A stretch of 64,000 bases of DNA. Source: JBDGPU01 sp042219525. GTDB lineage: Archaea > Halobacteriota > Halobacteria > Halobacteriales > Haloferacaceae. The stretch is taken from positions 1-64,000 of the forward strand of contig JBDGPU010000017.1 in NCBI GenBank assembly GCA_042219525.1, in the 5' to 3' direction. The notes under the pieces are model-generated. The model searched no databases. It was not told the origin of the DNA and saw only the letters and a list, made by a program, of their open reading frames with translations. Position numbers and translations under genes: made by a program. This document shows, piece after piece, positions 43,834 to 54,000 of this stretch (positions are counted from its first letter, which is position 1; each line of letters starts with the position of its first letter).

Positions 43834-45069
43834 TCAGTACGCGGCGTCGAGCACGGCCTCCAGCTCCGCGGCCGTCGGTTCGAGCCCCTCAGGCGCGTTC
43901 GCCATGAACGAGTCCTCGAGCACGGTCTCCGCCACTGCCTCGAACGCCGCAGGTTCGGGACCCTCGACGTCGCGGAGGCGACTCGGGAGGTCGAGCGCGT
44001 CGCGAACGCGGGTCACCGCGTCGACGACTGCGCCCGCCGGGTCCGGCGCGGCGCCAATGCCAAGTGCCTCCGCAAGGCGGTCGCGCCGCCCGTCGACCTG
44101 CTCGAACAGGTACGAGAGCGCGTGGGGCGTCACGACGGCGTGGGCGGCGCCCTGCTGGACCTCGTAGCCGGCGGTCAGCCCGTGGCCGAACGCGTGGATC
44201 AGCGACAGCGTCGACTCCCCGGACCGCGAGATGCCGTACTGGACGAGCATCGTTCCCTCGACGACCGGCTCCAGCACCGCGGCGTCGATGTCGTCCGCGC
44301 TGCCGGTGTCCTCGCCATCGCCGCCGCGGGCGCCGAGTTCGAGGAGCCCCTCCTGCAGGAGCTGGAGCCCCCGAACAGCCGTCCCGTCCGTGACCGGAGT
44401 GGCGGTCCGGGCGTACAGCGTCTCGATGCCCTTGTTGAACCCGTTCATCGCGGAGGCCGCGAGGATGGATTTCGGCGTCGTTGCGAACAGCTCGGGGTCG
44501 TAGACGACGGCGCTCGGCATCAGTCGGGGGTCGGAGAGGCCGCCGCTGACGTACTCCTCGACGAGCCCGGCGTCGGGTGAGGCGTTGAGTCCGGCGCCGA
44601 TGGAGAGGTCCGCGCCCGCGAGCGTCGTCGGCACCGCGACGATCGGTGGGAGCGGGTCCTCGGGAATGGAGATCGTCCCGCGGCGAGCGAACTCCGCGGC
44701 GATCGTCTTCCGGTCGCGGTCGTCGGCTGCGACGACGCTGATCGCTTTCGCGAGGTCGAGACTGCTGCCGCCGCCGAGACTCACGAGGACGTCGGCGTCG
44801 GCCGCGTCCAGCGCGTCTGCGCCGGCGATGGCGGTCGCGAGCTCTTTTTCCGGCGTCGTCTCGGCGAAGACCTCGGCGAGTTTGTCGCCGAGGCCGTCGC
44901 GCACGGGGTCCATCACCGGCGGCGACGCGCCGACGGTCGAGCCGCAGACGACCAGGGCGCGGTCGAGCCCCTGCTCGTCGAGTTCGGTCGCCAGGTCGGC
45001 GGCGGCGCCGGAGCCGAACCGCAACGCACCCGGCCGATAGTCGAAGCGGAAACGAGTAGCCTGGTCCAT
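43834..45069 (-). CDS. Iron-containing alcohol dehydrogenase family protein
   Basis: 411 residues. NAD site GGGSSLDLAKA, metal-binding His in HAFGHGLTAGYEV and AAHAVVTPHAL, and an Asp in the SDPRLMPSAVVYDPE region. The family includes group III alcohol dehydrogenases and maleylacetate reductase; the segment TTLAGADLS is nearest the maleylacetate-reductase side. The ATG at 45069 is used; the frame stays open upstream to 45966 opposite the CobT-like gene, without family character. Substrate unknown. Confidence 0.88.
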   Translation of the reverse strand: MDQATRFRFDYRPGALRFGSGAAADLATELDEQGLDRALVVCGSTVGASPPVMDPVRDGLGDKLAEVFAETTPEKELATAIAGADALDAADADVLVSLGGGSSLDLAKAISVVAADDRDRKTIAAEFARRGTISIPEDPLPPIVAVPTTLAGADLSIGAGLNASPDAGLVEEYVSGGLSDPRLMPSAVVYDPELFATTPKSILAASAMNGFNKGIETLYARTATPVTDGTAVRGLQLLQEGLLELGARGGDGEDTGSADDIDAAVLEPVVEGTMLVQYGISRSGESTLSLIHAFGHGLTAGYEVQQGAAHAVVTPHALSYLFEQVDGRRDRLAEALGIGAAPDPAGAVVDAVTRVRDALDLPSRLRDVEGPEPAAFEAVAETVLEDSFMANAPEGLEPTAAELEAVLDAAY

Positions 45070-45261
45070 GGTAGCTACTGGCACTTTCGAGGGCCCGCTC
45101 ATCAACCCTTTCGGTGGGACAGTCGATGGGCCGGGAATGCCAACCGAAGCACAAGCTTGTTTGTCGTAGCTCAACTGAGATGGATTCAACGCGCGATCGT
45201 CGCCCGCTGACCGATCGGGAACACCGGAACGCGCGGCGCGGCGACCGCACTTCACTCGACA

Positions 45262-46305
45262 ATGAAATTCGTCCTCACGATCGGTTCGACGGCGACCGCA
45301 CGCATCGACGGGATCAGCGCCGCCGGCGCGGACCCCGACCTGATGGTTCACACGCCGAGCGCGGACGCGGAGATACTCACGTACGGCGAGCCGACCCAGG
45401 CCCCGGTCGTCCCGGTCAGCCCGACCGGGTGTCCGACGCCGGCGGTCGTCACGCGCGCCGTCCGGGAGCTCCTCGGCTTCGAGACGGTCGTCGTCGACGC
45501 CGGGACCGCGAGTGCGACGAACGCGCCGACGGTCGACCTTCCGGGCGACGCGGGCGCGGACGTGCGCGACGAGGTCGCCGTCGCCGACGCGACAGCCAAG
45601 TTCGAGGCGGCCCGCGCGCACGGGCAGTCGATTCCCGACGACGAGATCGTCGTCGCCGAGACGATTCCCGGCGGGACGACGACTGCGATGGGCGTGCTGA
45701 CCGCGCTCGGCGAGGAGCGAGCGGTCTCCTCGTCGCTGCCCGAGAACCCACTCGAACTCAAGCGCGACGTCGTCTCGACGGGGCTCGACGCGAGCGACCT
45801 CCAGCGCGGTGGGGCTGCCGGCGACCCGATGGCGGCAGTGCGCGCGGTCGGGGATCCGGTCCTCGCGGGCGTCGCGGGGCTGACCGTCGGTGCGCTCGAA
45901 TCCGGCACGAGCGTCACGCTCGGCGGCGGGACGCAGATGAGCGCGGCCGCCGCGCTGGTCCGGCACTTCGGCGTCGACGCGCCGCTGTCGCAGTCGACGA
46001 CCGCCTTCATCGCGAACGACGAGACGGCCGGAGTCAGACAGCTAGCCGACGCGCTCGACGTCGACCTGACGGTCACCGACCCCAAGTTCGCCGCGAGTGA
46101 CCATCCGGCGATGGACGCCTACGTTCGCGGCGAGGCGAAGGAGGGCGTCGGCATGGGCGGCGCGCTGGGGCTGGCGGTTGCCAGCGAGCGGGGAGTCGAC
46201 ACGCGCGAGGTCCGCGAGCAGGTCGTCGCCGTCTACGACCGGCTGCTGGCGAACGCGCCGGACGAGCATCCGGCCGCGAAGGCGTCGGACGGCGTCGCCG
46301 AGTAG
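45262..46305 (+). CDS. Archaeal CobT-like phosphoribosyltransferase (UPF0284)
   Basis: 347 residues. Archaeal family related to nicotinate-nucleotide:dimethylbenzimidazole phosphoribosyltransferase, used for the lower ligand of cobamides. Segments seen: TIGSTATARIDGISAAGA, ETIPGGTTTAMGVLTA, SVTLGGGTQMSAAAA, and late FIANDETAG. No other cobalamin gene is beside it. The nucleobase acceptor is not certain. Confidence 0.88.
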   Translation: MKFVLTIGSTATARIDGISAAGADPDLMVHTPSADAEILTYGEPTQAPVVPVSPTGCPTPAVVTRAVRELLGFETVVVDAGTASATNAPTVDLPGDAGADVRDEVAVADATAKFEAARAHGQSIPDDEIVVAETIPGGTTTAMGVLTALGEERAVSSSLPENPLELKRDVVSTGLDASDLQRGGAAGDPMAAVRAVGDPVLAGVAGLTVGALESGTSVTLGGGTQMSAAAALVRHFGVDAPLSQSTTAFIANDETAGVRQLADALDVDLTVTDPKFAASDHPAMDAYVRGEAKEGVGMGGALGLAVASERGVDTREVREQVVAVYDRLLANAPDEHPAAKASDGVAE

Positions 46306-46356
46306 GCCCAAGGAACGTCGCGCTGTCAGGCGATTTTCTGGATCCTTTTTCGCCTT

Positions 46357-47193
46357 TTAGCTCGATTCCGGCCTCGTTCGTTCCGCCCGGAGTACCGGCG
46401 ATTCGATACCTTCGGCCTCGAACGCCGCCAGGGTCCGTTCGGTCACGTCGGAGGAGAAAGCGAACTCGTCGCGAAGGTCGGACACGTAGGCCTTCCCCTT
46501 GATCGTCCGGTAGTAGGCGTCGTCCTCCACGACGACGGCGACGGGATGGTCGTCGTCGACGAAGACGTACTTCGAGGTTATCAGCGCTTCCTCCACGATG
46601 TCCGTCGCTCGGTCGACGTCGGCGCTCCTGGCGACCGCGACCTCGACGACGACCATCATCTCCGGCGCGCCCGCGTTCGCGTTGGCCACGTTCGCGCTGA
46701 ACATCGTCGCGTTCGGGACGACGACCGCGGTGTCGTCCGCTGTCGTCAACGTCGTCGACCGGAGGCCGATCCCCGTGACCTCGCCGTAGTGGTCGCCGAT
46801 CTCGACCTTGTCCCCGACGCGGTAGGGCTTCTCCGTGATGATGACGAGGCCGCCGATGACGCCGGCGAACAGGTCCTTCAGGCCGAAGCCCAGCGCCGCC
46901 CCGAGCAGCCCCGAGACCGCGAGCACCTGCGTCGACGAGAGCTGCAGCAGCGGCCCCGCGATGAAATACGCCGCGAGCCCGTAGATCAGGAACTTCAGGA
47001 CCGGCGTGAACATCTTGATGGCGATACGGCGCCGGGGGACGCGCTCCGCCAGCGCGGAGATAGCCACGGTCCCGAAGCGGGCGAGCAGGTAGGCCGCAAG
47101 TAGCACGACGACGCTCTCGAAGAGGATCGACGGTTCGAGCTGCACCCCGCCGACCCCTGACTGGCCGCCGACGCCCGCCTGAAGGAGAATCAC
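46357..47193 (-). CDS. Small-conductance mechanosensitive channel (MscS family)
   Basis: 278 residues: three N-terminal membrane helices, the third being the pore helix rich in Gly and Ala (VSGLLGAALGFGLKDLFAG), then the MscS beta domain (YRVGDKVEIGDHYGEVTGIGLRST in part; VVVPNATMFSANVAN) and a C-terminal alpha/beta part. It opens under membrane tension to release solutes. The GTG start at 47193 overlaps the stop of the preceding gene by four bases (GTGA), so translation is coupled. Confidence 0.9.
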   Translation of the reverse strand: MILLQAGVGGQSGVGGVQLEPSILFESVVVLLAAYLLARFGTVAISALAERVPRRRIAIKMFTPVLKFLIYGLAAYFIAGPLLQLSSTQVLAVSGLLGAALGFGLKDLFAGVIGGLVIITEKPYRVGDKVEIGDHYGEVTGIGLRSTTLTTADDTAVVVPNATMFSANVANANAGAPEMMVVVEVAVARSADVDRATDIVEEALITSKYVFVDDDHPVAVVVEDDAYYRTIKGKAYVSDLRDEFAFSSDVTERTLAAFEAEGIESPVLRAERTRPESS

Positions 47194-48199
47194 TGGAGGC
47201 CCCTCCGTTCGGCCTCCGCGACCGCGGTCGGCACGGCCGTCGGTTCGAGCCGGACTTCGCCGTCCTCGACGGAGACCACGTCGGCTCGGCGGAGTCGCCC
47301 GAGAACCCGTTCGGCCTCGTCGACGATGCGAGCGAGCTCCGACCGGGTCACGCGCTCCTTCAACAGGACGAGTCGGAGGCAGAACGCCTCCACGCGGTCG
47401 AGGTCCAGGTCGGTTCCGGACGCCACGATGTCGCTGGGGCGAAGCTCCTCGCGTCGGCTGGCGTCCCAGATGGCCGTCGCGACGCCGACGTTCCCCTGCG
47501 AGACCGCCGCGAGTCGCTCGAAGACGACGTCTTTCGGATCCACGTCGCCCTCGTCCAGACTCACCGACAGCGCCGCGCGGTTCACCACCGGAACCGGCAC
47601 CGACAGCGTACGGCCGCCCAGGGTGAACTCGGAGCGCCCGAGGGCGACCAGCCCACCGGACTCGGCCTGCTCGGCCCCGAAGGCCGGCATTTCCTCGTAG
47701 CGTTCCAGCATCAGTTCCGCCAGGTCCTCGGCCGCCGTTTCCTCGACGGTCGCCCGGGTCGCGAACGTCCGGTCGACGCCCCGGACCTGCGAGAGGTAGG
47801 TCCACGCGTACGTGTTCCAGCCCGCCACGACCAGGTCGTCGGCTCCGAGGATGGCCTGGAGCCCTGCGTCCAGGGCGTCGAACCCGCCGATCAGGTGCGC
47901 GTAGAGGTGATGAACCCCGTCGACGACGAGTGATCCGTCACCAAGGGCACCCCGGAGGGTCGCCGCGTCGTCGCCGGGTTCAAGACGGAGCACCTCGGTG
48001 TCGAGGCGGTCAGCAGCTTCCTCGAGCACGCGCTCGCGACCCCCGAAAGGCGGACTACAGACCGCCATCGGCCCCGGGCGTCACCGGACAGCACCGAGTC
48101 GAAGGCCGCCTCGTCGTCGCCGAGGAGTGCGCCCGGAACGGTTGTCTGCGTCCCCGAGGCCGCGGCCGCGTCCCCTCCGGGACCAGGACTCTCACTCAT
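47190..48199 (-). pseudogene. Gene upstream of mscS, with a probable frameshift in a G run
   Basis: The main frame (292 residues from 48068) begins MAVCSPPFGGRERVLEEAADRL and includes VVDGVHHLYAHLIGG, VVAGWNTYAWTYL and an HTH-like end (RVTRSELARIVDEAERVLGRL in part). It recalls an AAA-type protein without a Walker A. A second frame from the ATG at 48199 reads MSESPGPGG... up to VLSGDARG, a good haloarchaeal start preceded by a TATA-like stretch. It would join the main frame if one G were added at about 48070-48075. So the gene may be broken, mis-sequenced, or recoded. The MscS gene is coupled to its stop. Confidence 0.6.
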
Positions 48200-48446
48200 G
48201 TCCCCGTAGTTCACCGAGGGATACCGTAATAGTTGGGCCGCGTCGCGCCGGTGGGTAGCCACACCCTCGACTGCGAGTGCACGTCACCAACCGAAGTCAC
48301 GAAAAGTGTGTCGAGGTGTCCGGCCTTCCCACAGCGATGCACCGCCTCCCGCAACGACGCTCCGCCGCCCGCGACGATGCACCGTCCCCGGCCCAGTCGC
48401 TACGTGATCGACCGGAGTAGTCGTCTCCCACCCCTCTCTATCGACG

Positions 48447-48617
48447 TTAAGCGTCCTGGACGGGGAGGAAGCTCCCGTTGATGTCCCACTCGTGGATGCA
48501 GTAGACGTTCCCGGGGTCGTCTGCGACGCGCCACGTGTCGGCGTCGTCGTCCCAGACCTCCTCGCGGCCGCAGTTCTCACAGGTTCGTTCAGTCGGTTTC
48601 CGGAGCTCGGCGTTCAT
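48447..48617 (-). CDS. HEWD family protein
   Basis: 56 residues with the HEWD tetrad near the C-terminus (YCIHEWDINGS) and a zinc-binding-like pair CENCGREEVW. Small protein family found in haloarchaea. The ATG at 48617 has CTATTTG about 30 bases before it. Function unknown. Confidence 0.82.
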   Translation of the reverse strand: MNAELRKPTERTCENCGREEVWDDDADTWRVADDPGNVYCIHEWDINGSFLPVQDA

Positions 48618-48665
48618 ACTCGGAAATGGGATATCCGTCTTCAAATAGGTATCGAGGCGGATTCT

Positions 48666-48682
48666 CCGCCCACCGTGGGCGG
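48666..48682 (+). repeat. Left-end hairpin of the tnpB element
   Basis: CCGCCCACCGTGGGCGG, a 7-base-pair stem with a 3-base loop, 67 bases before the tnpB start. Position and shape fit the TnpA recognition hairpin of an IS200/IS605 left end. Confidence 0.7.
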
Positions 48683-48748
48683 GGGGAAGCCGAAACCCAC
48701 AGCAACAAATAACCAACTACTAAGTACCTTATCTACCTATTGAAACTC

Positions 48749-49966
48749 GTGGCGGACGACTACCTGAGACGCACCGCAATCACCCGCCCCATCCTTACCG
48801 ACGAGCAACAGCAGTTGCTCGACGCCACCATCCAAGAGTGGCAAGACGCCTGTAACATCAGTAGCCGTATCGGATGGAGCGCGGGGGAAACACGGAAAAC
48901 CTCCCTCCAAGACCTCGCCTACGACGACGTGAGGGAGGAAACACGTCTCGGGAGTCAACACGCGATCCTCGCCACCCACCAAGCCGCAGCCGCACTCTCC
49001 GGTGTCGAAGAAATCGAACAACTGGACGAAGACTACAAAACATCGCGTCCGGAGTTCACTGCCGACACCGTGAAGTACGACACTCGGACAATGACGGTGT
49101 TCGATGACGGTACCGTCTCACTTTCGACTGTCGACGACCGGATTCGGTGCGATCTTACGCTACCGGACAACGAAGACGGCTACCAACACCAGTACCTCAC
49201 CGGCGAAGACTGGGAACTCACCGAATCCACACTCACGCGGCGTGACGGTGACTACTACCTCCATCTTGGGTTCCGGAAACCCCAGCCCGAGAAACAGGTC
49301 GAAATACAGGATGACGACGAGGACAGGACAGTTCTCGGCGTTGACCTCGGCATCGTCAACATCGTCACCACCAGCACGGCATACTTCGCGTCCGGAAGAG
49401 AACTCCGTCATCGGCACCGGGAGTTCGAGCGGATTCGTGGCAACCTCCAAGAAACAGGCACACAGTCTGCACACCGCACCATCCAGCAGATGGGCGGTCG
49501 GGAATCCCGATACGTCCGTGATGTCTTGCACCGAGTGGCCAACGACATCATCGAGGAAGCCCTCGAACACGACTGCGAGTACATCGCGTTCGAGAATCTG
49601 AAACACATCCGGGAGCGTGCGCCGCCGGTGAAAGAGTTCCACCAGTGGGCGCATCGCCAACTTGTTGATCTTGTGGGGTACAAGGCAGACGCAGAAGGCA
49701 TCTGTGTCGAGTATGTGTCACCGGAGAACACGAGTCGACGGTGTCCGGAGTGCGGGCATACGAGCAAGGGGAACCGTGTCACGCAGTCGGAGTTCGAATG
49801 TGGGTCGTGTGGTGCGACAGGGAACGCGGACTACGTTGCGGCGAAGAACGTTGGGTGGCGGTACGTCCGTCGCGGGCTACAGTCCTCGCGGCGGACGGGC
49901 GACAGTCAACTCGCCCTGAAGTCAGGAACCGTGACGCCGAACCGGGGATTCGTCCCGTCCGACTAA
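48749..49966 (+). CDS. tnpB: TnpB, RNA-guided nuclease of an IS200/IS605-type element
   Basis: 405 residues from the GTG at 48749 (a TTG at 48740 is also possible). All three RuvC residues are present: Asp 199 (LGVDLGIVN), Glu 282 (IAFENLKH) and Asp 361 (NADYVAAKN). The zinc finger lies between the last two (CPEC...CGSC). TnpB proteins cut DNA guided by an RNA from the element's right end. The gene seems intact, so it may be active. Codon use is less GC-biased than in its neighbours. Confidence 0.93.
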   Translation: MADDYLRRTAITRPILTDEQQQLLDATIQEWQDACNISSRIGWSAGETRKTSLQDLAYDDVREETRLGSQHAILATHQAAAALSGVEEIEQLDEDYKTSRPEFTADTVKYDTRTMTVFDDGTVSLSTVDDRIRCDLTLPDNEDGYQHQYLTGEDWELTESTLTRRDGDYYLHLGFRKPQPEKQVEIQDDDEDRTVLGVDLGIVNIVTTSTAYFASGRELRHRHREFERIRGNLQETGTQSAHRTIQQMGGRESRYVRDVLHRVANDIIEEALEHDCEYIAFENLKHIRERAPPVKEFHQWAHRQLVDLVGYKADAEGICVEYVSPENTSRRCPECGHTSKGNRVTQSEFECGSCGATGNADYVAAKNVGWRYVRRGLQSSRRTGDSQLALKSGTVTPNRGFVPSD

Positions 49967-50030
49967 CTGTCGGTCGAGGCCGAGTTCACTGACAAGCCCC
50001 GCGCCACCGTGCGCGGGGCTGTTGACAAAC
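49860..50030 (+). ncRNA. Candidate omega (right-end) RNA of the tnpB element
   Basis: In IS200/IS605 elements a guide RNA spans the end of tnpB and the right end. Here the last 100 bases of tnpB and the strong hairpin at 49995-50020 would form its scaffold, with the guide taken from sequence after the right end (about 50030 on). This is inferred from the family, not from a conserved RNA model. Confidence 0.5.
49995..50020 (+). terminator. Right-end hairpin of the tnpB element
   Basis: AGCCCCGCGC, a 6-base loop CACCGT, then GCGCGGGGCT: a perfect 10-base-pair stem. It is the right-end structure of the element and may also end the tnpB transcript. Confidence 0.6.
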
Positions 50031-50113
50031 GTGACTTCAGTCGCAAGCGAAGAGTGCAATGAGGAGTGCGGACGTGACCGCCTGATACCCCGACCTTGAT
50101 AGCTGCGGCGAGG

Positions 50114-51058
50114 TCAGTACTCGATGCTGCCGCCGAACCGGTCGAGGACGAACACGAGTGCCGCCCCGACCGCCGCGGCGCCGACGAACGTCGGCAGGAC
50201 CGCGGGCCAGGTGCGGCCCTGCTCGGCGATGACGATCCCCGTCTCGACGATCGGCGCGCGCAACGCGCCGACGACGAGGCTGACGAGGAAGGCGATGGTC
50301 GCCATCCGGTAGCGCTCGAGCGCGCGCCGGACCGCGTGCGCGATGGTAAACAGCCCGATGACGCCGCCGACCAGGAACGTCACCACCGGCGGCGCCGCGT
50401 CGATTGCGGGGCCGATGCCGTCGCCGGTGAGCACGCCGATCAGCGCGTCGATGAACGTCGACAGCGCGCCCGACATGTACTCGTACTGCCCGATGATGAT
50501 CAACAGCAGCGACCCCGAGATCCCCGGCAGGATCATCGCGCTCACGGCGATGGCGCCGGCAACGAGGACGACGGGCAGCTCGTGGCCGACCGCCGTCGAC
50601 GCGTACCCCGAGGTGAGGAAGGCCGCGAGGAAGCCCGCGAGGGCCGCGCCCTTCCGGCGCGGCGTGGAGACGTCGACCTCGCTGAACAGGACGACGGCGC
50701 TCGCCGCGATCAGCCCGAAGAAGAACCCGAAGGTGACCACGGGGAACTCCTCGAGCAGGTAGTGGACCGCGCGCAGCACCGTTACGAGGGCCGTGCCGAT
50801 GCCGGCCCCGAGCACGAGCAGGAACGTTCCGTCGACCTCGTGGAACGCCGCGCGTGCGTCCGGCCAGTTCGACGGGCGAACGCCGGCGAGGACGCGCCGG
50901 ATCCGCTCGGGATCTATCTCGGTGACAGCGGCGATGAGTCGTTCGTAGATGCCCGTGATGAGCGCGATCGTGCCACCGGAGACACCCGGCACGGCGTCGG
51001 CACAGCCCATCGCGATGCCCTTACTGTAGACGACGAGCCAGTCCCGGAGCGTCACCAT
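50114..51058 (-). CDS. DUF368 membrane protein, candidate polyprenyl-phosphate translocase
   Basis: 314 residues, about nine to ten hydrophobic helices. The DUF368 signature is clear: GCADAVPGVSGGTIALITG near residue 18 and its echo MILPGISGSLLLIIIGQY in the second half. Bacterial DUF368 members (PopT) have been shown to recycle undecaprenyl phosphate across the membrane. The gene starts only 3 bases after aglB stops, so here it may return dolichyl phosphate released by AglB. That role is inference from family and place. Confidence 0.9.
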   Translation of the reverse strand: MVTLRDWLVVYSKGIAMGCADAVPGVSGGTIALITGIYERLIAAVTEIDPERIRRVLAGVRPSNWPDARAAFHEVDGTFLLVLGAGIGTALVTVLRAVHYLLEEFPVVTFGFFFGLIAASAVVLFSEVDVSTPRRKGAALAGFLAAFLTSGYASTAVGHELPVVLVAGAIAVSAMILPGISGSLLLIIIGQYEYMSGALSTFIDALIGVLTGDGIGPAIDAAPPVVTFLVGGVIGLFTIAHAVRRALERYRMATIAFLVSLVVGALRAPIVETGIVIAEQGRTWPAVLPTFVGAAAVGAALVFVLDRFGGSIEY

Positions 51059-51061
51059 CGA

Positions 51062-54000
51062 TTATGGGTCCAGGCCGACGAGTGCAGTGTCAGCGCCGAT
51101 AGCGGTGTCGCCGTCGACGCCAGCCCGGGGCGACCAGCTACTCGTCGAGAGGGCGCCGGAGCCGGGCGCGAAGCCGCCGGTCGCGAACGCGTCGCCAGTG
51201 TCGTCGACTGACTCGAACGCGCCCACGGGCTCGATGTTGGAGCTGTTCGTTCCGTTCGTGGAGCTCCCGTTCTTTTCGGTGCCCATCACGGTGCGTTCGA
51301 GCTCGACCACGACCGGCTTGTCGACGTCGCCGTTGACCTTCCCTTCAGGCACCTCGACGGTCGTCCGGTTCTGGATGACCGTACCGTCCGCCTTGACGGT
51401 GCCCGAGTCGAAGATGCGGTACGAGCTGGCCGCGCGCACGCTCACGTTGGTGTAGCCGTTCTCCGGGCCGTACTTGTCGTAGCCCGTCGTCGAGTACGGC
51501 ACGACGAACGTAAACTCGCCGTCCTCGTTGGCGGTCGTGTACGTCGTGTACGTGAACGTCTTGTTGCTGTGGGGCATCTGCATCTCGACCTGCGCGGTCA
51601 CTTCCTGGCCGGGCGCCGCGCCCGAGCCCTTGATCGTCGCGCCGGGAACGCGCTCGAAGGTTTTCACCCAGTTCGACGACGTCCATGTGAGCGCTCTCTG
51701 CGACAGCCCGGTCGTCCGGAGCTGACGGATCAGCGTCTGCAGGTACCGCCCCGACGACTGCGCACTCGACTGACTCGCGTGGACGAGCCGGTAGTGCTCG
51801 AGCGCTTTGACGCGCTCGTTCGGGAACGGACCGACGCCGCCGATCTTCGCCGTCCCGTCCTGGCTGGCGACGTACTCTTTGGCCGCCTGCATGGAGCCGA
51901 ACGTCTTCACGACGGAGTCCTTCTGGCCCGACGGCGTAACGTTGATCGTGATCGTCTCACCGGACCGCGTCTGGGCCCGCTGCTGGTCCCAGTCGACGAC
52001 GACCGCCTTCGGGTCCATCGCGCTGCCGTGGTACCCGTACAGCCGCACCATCATGCTCTCGTAGTAGCGCTGCTGGCGCACCTGCATCGCGTAGCGGTAA
52101 CCCTGGCCCTGCCGCTGGTAGAGGACCCCGAAGAAGTCGTCCCGGCTGACGTTGCCCGCGCTGTAGAACGTCACGGGCGCGCCGAACTTCGAGGACGGGT
52201 TGACCATCTGCCAGTCGACCATGACGTATCGCGTGCCCTCGCCCTCGCCGGCCTCCTTGTCCAGGATGTTCTCGGCCTGCTTCTCGGTCGGCGAGAGCAG
52301 GTAGTTGGCCGCGAGCGTCGCGTGCTGCTGGAACGGGTTCGCGACCGGGATGCGTTCCGCGCGAGTGGTTATCCAGTGGCCGTAGTCCCACCACGACATC
52401 ACGCCGTAGGCGCCGTCCGGGTACGCGTAATCGCCGTCGTCGGGGCGTTCGTAGGTGCCATAGTACTCCATCGGGTTGTCGGCGCCGGCGAGCGTGCCCG
52501 GTTCGGGCGTCTCGTCGTTCATCCACTGGAGGCTGCCGTCCCACTGCGTGACGCTGCCGGGACCGTTCTGAGCGCCGGCGGTCCAGACGGGCGTCGCCAC
52601 AAAGACGAGCGGGACGATAAGGATGACTACCACCGTGATGGCGGTCATTACCTGCCAGCCCTCGATGTCATTCGCGACCTCGGTGATGGAGCCGTGGAGG
52701 TCGAGCTTGTCCAGCGTCATCTCGACGAAGAAGCCGTTCAGAATGACGACGGGGACGGCGAGGTAGATGTTGAAGCGCACCTGGGTGAACGCCGTCGCGG
52801 TGATGAACGCCGCCCAGACGAGCAGGTAGAGCTTCTCGGCCTCGTACTGGTGGAGGTACGTCGCGCCGACGATGGCGGCCGTCGCCAGGAAGAGTCCGAT
52901 AACCTGCCACTCGACGCCGATGAGCCCGCCGATGGCGGCGTACAGCTGCGGGATCAGGACGACGCTGCCGACGACGGCGACCGCGCCGGCGACGTAGATC
53001 GTTTCGTTCGTCTCCTCACTACGGACGAGGGGGCCGCCGAGCAAGACGAGCGCGGCGAAGAGGGCCGTGAAGAACGTGAGGCCGTACTCGGAGAGGATCG
53101 CGCCTGCGGCGCTGCCCTGTGAGAGGAAGGGCTGGGCCTCGCCGATGGTGCGGACCTCCGCACTTGCACCGAATGCGACGGAGCGCATCAGGTTGTTAAC
53201 GATCTGACTGTACGCACTCGGGAGCGCGACAGCGAGAATGCCGACAGAAACGAGGATAAGCCCGAAGATAGCGGCAGGGTACTGACGAGTATCCAGGTCG
53301 CGTGCTTCCCACTCGCGAGCGAGGTATGCGAGCAGGGCGGTTCCTGCTGCAGTACCGAGGGGGAGGAAAATATGCATCAGCGTGTATCCGGTCACGCCGA
53401 AGGAGAACTCCTCGAGCGGGATGACCATCAGCAGGCCGGTTACCGTCATCGAGACGACGCCGACGAAGGCGACGGGTTCCGGACTGTCCTCGTGAACGAC
53501 GTCGCTGGTGATCTTGACAACGAGGAAGAGTCCGGTGAAGCCGACGAGAATGATGCCCGGCTGCCAGACGTACATGTAGAGGGCGGCTGCGACGCCGGCG
53601 AGTGCTGCAAATCCGAAGGGCCGACGAAGTGCGCCGACGTCCTGATCGAGGACGAGTTCCCAGACGGGCTTCTCGCGTGCGGCGATCCCGAAGGCGACGA
53701 GGAACGCCAGAACCGCGAGTGTCTGGAAGAGGACTTCTGCTGCGTGGTGGTCGTAGAAGCCGACGAGCGTGTAGTTGAGGAAGGTGCCCGGAAGTAGCGC
53801 GAGGAGAACGACGCTGACGACCGCCCCGAAGCGGCTTACGAACCGACGTGCGATGTAGTAGGCCGGAATGGCGACGAGTGAGCCGAATATCGGCGCCATG
53901 ACGAGCATGACGCGCATCGCGGTGGCTTTGTCCCCACTGCCGAGGGTGACGAGCAGGATGATCGTGGCCGTGATCTGGTCGAAGAGGGTACCGAACTGGC

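Larger units (their letters stand above)
48660..50030 (+). mobile_element. Stand-alone tnpB insertion element (IS200/IS605 group, IS1341 type)
   Basis: A single tnpB gene between two hairpins: left CCGCCCACCGTGGGCGG at 48666-48682, right AGCCCCGCGC...GCGCGGGGCT at 49995-50020. Both hairpins have CCACCGTG at the apex. There is no tnpA, so it would need a transposase in trans. No terminal inverted repeats or target duplication are expected in this family. Exact ends are not determined. Confidence 0.8.

Noticed and set aside
43834..45966. A 710-codon minus-strand frame containing the iron alcohol dehydrogenase
   Set aside because: The part above 45069 lies opposite the CobT-like gene and has shadow composition. 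The family start is at 45069.
48200..48446. 247-base gap between the mscS unit and the HEWD gene
   Set aside because: Apart from the promoter stretch of the 48199 start I see no gene, repeat or strong hairpin.
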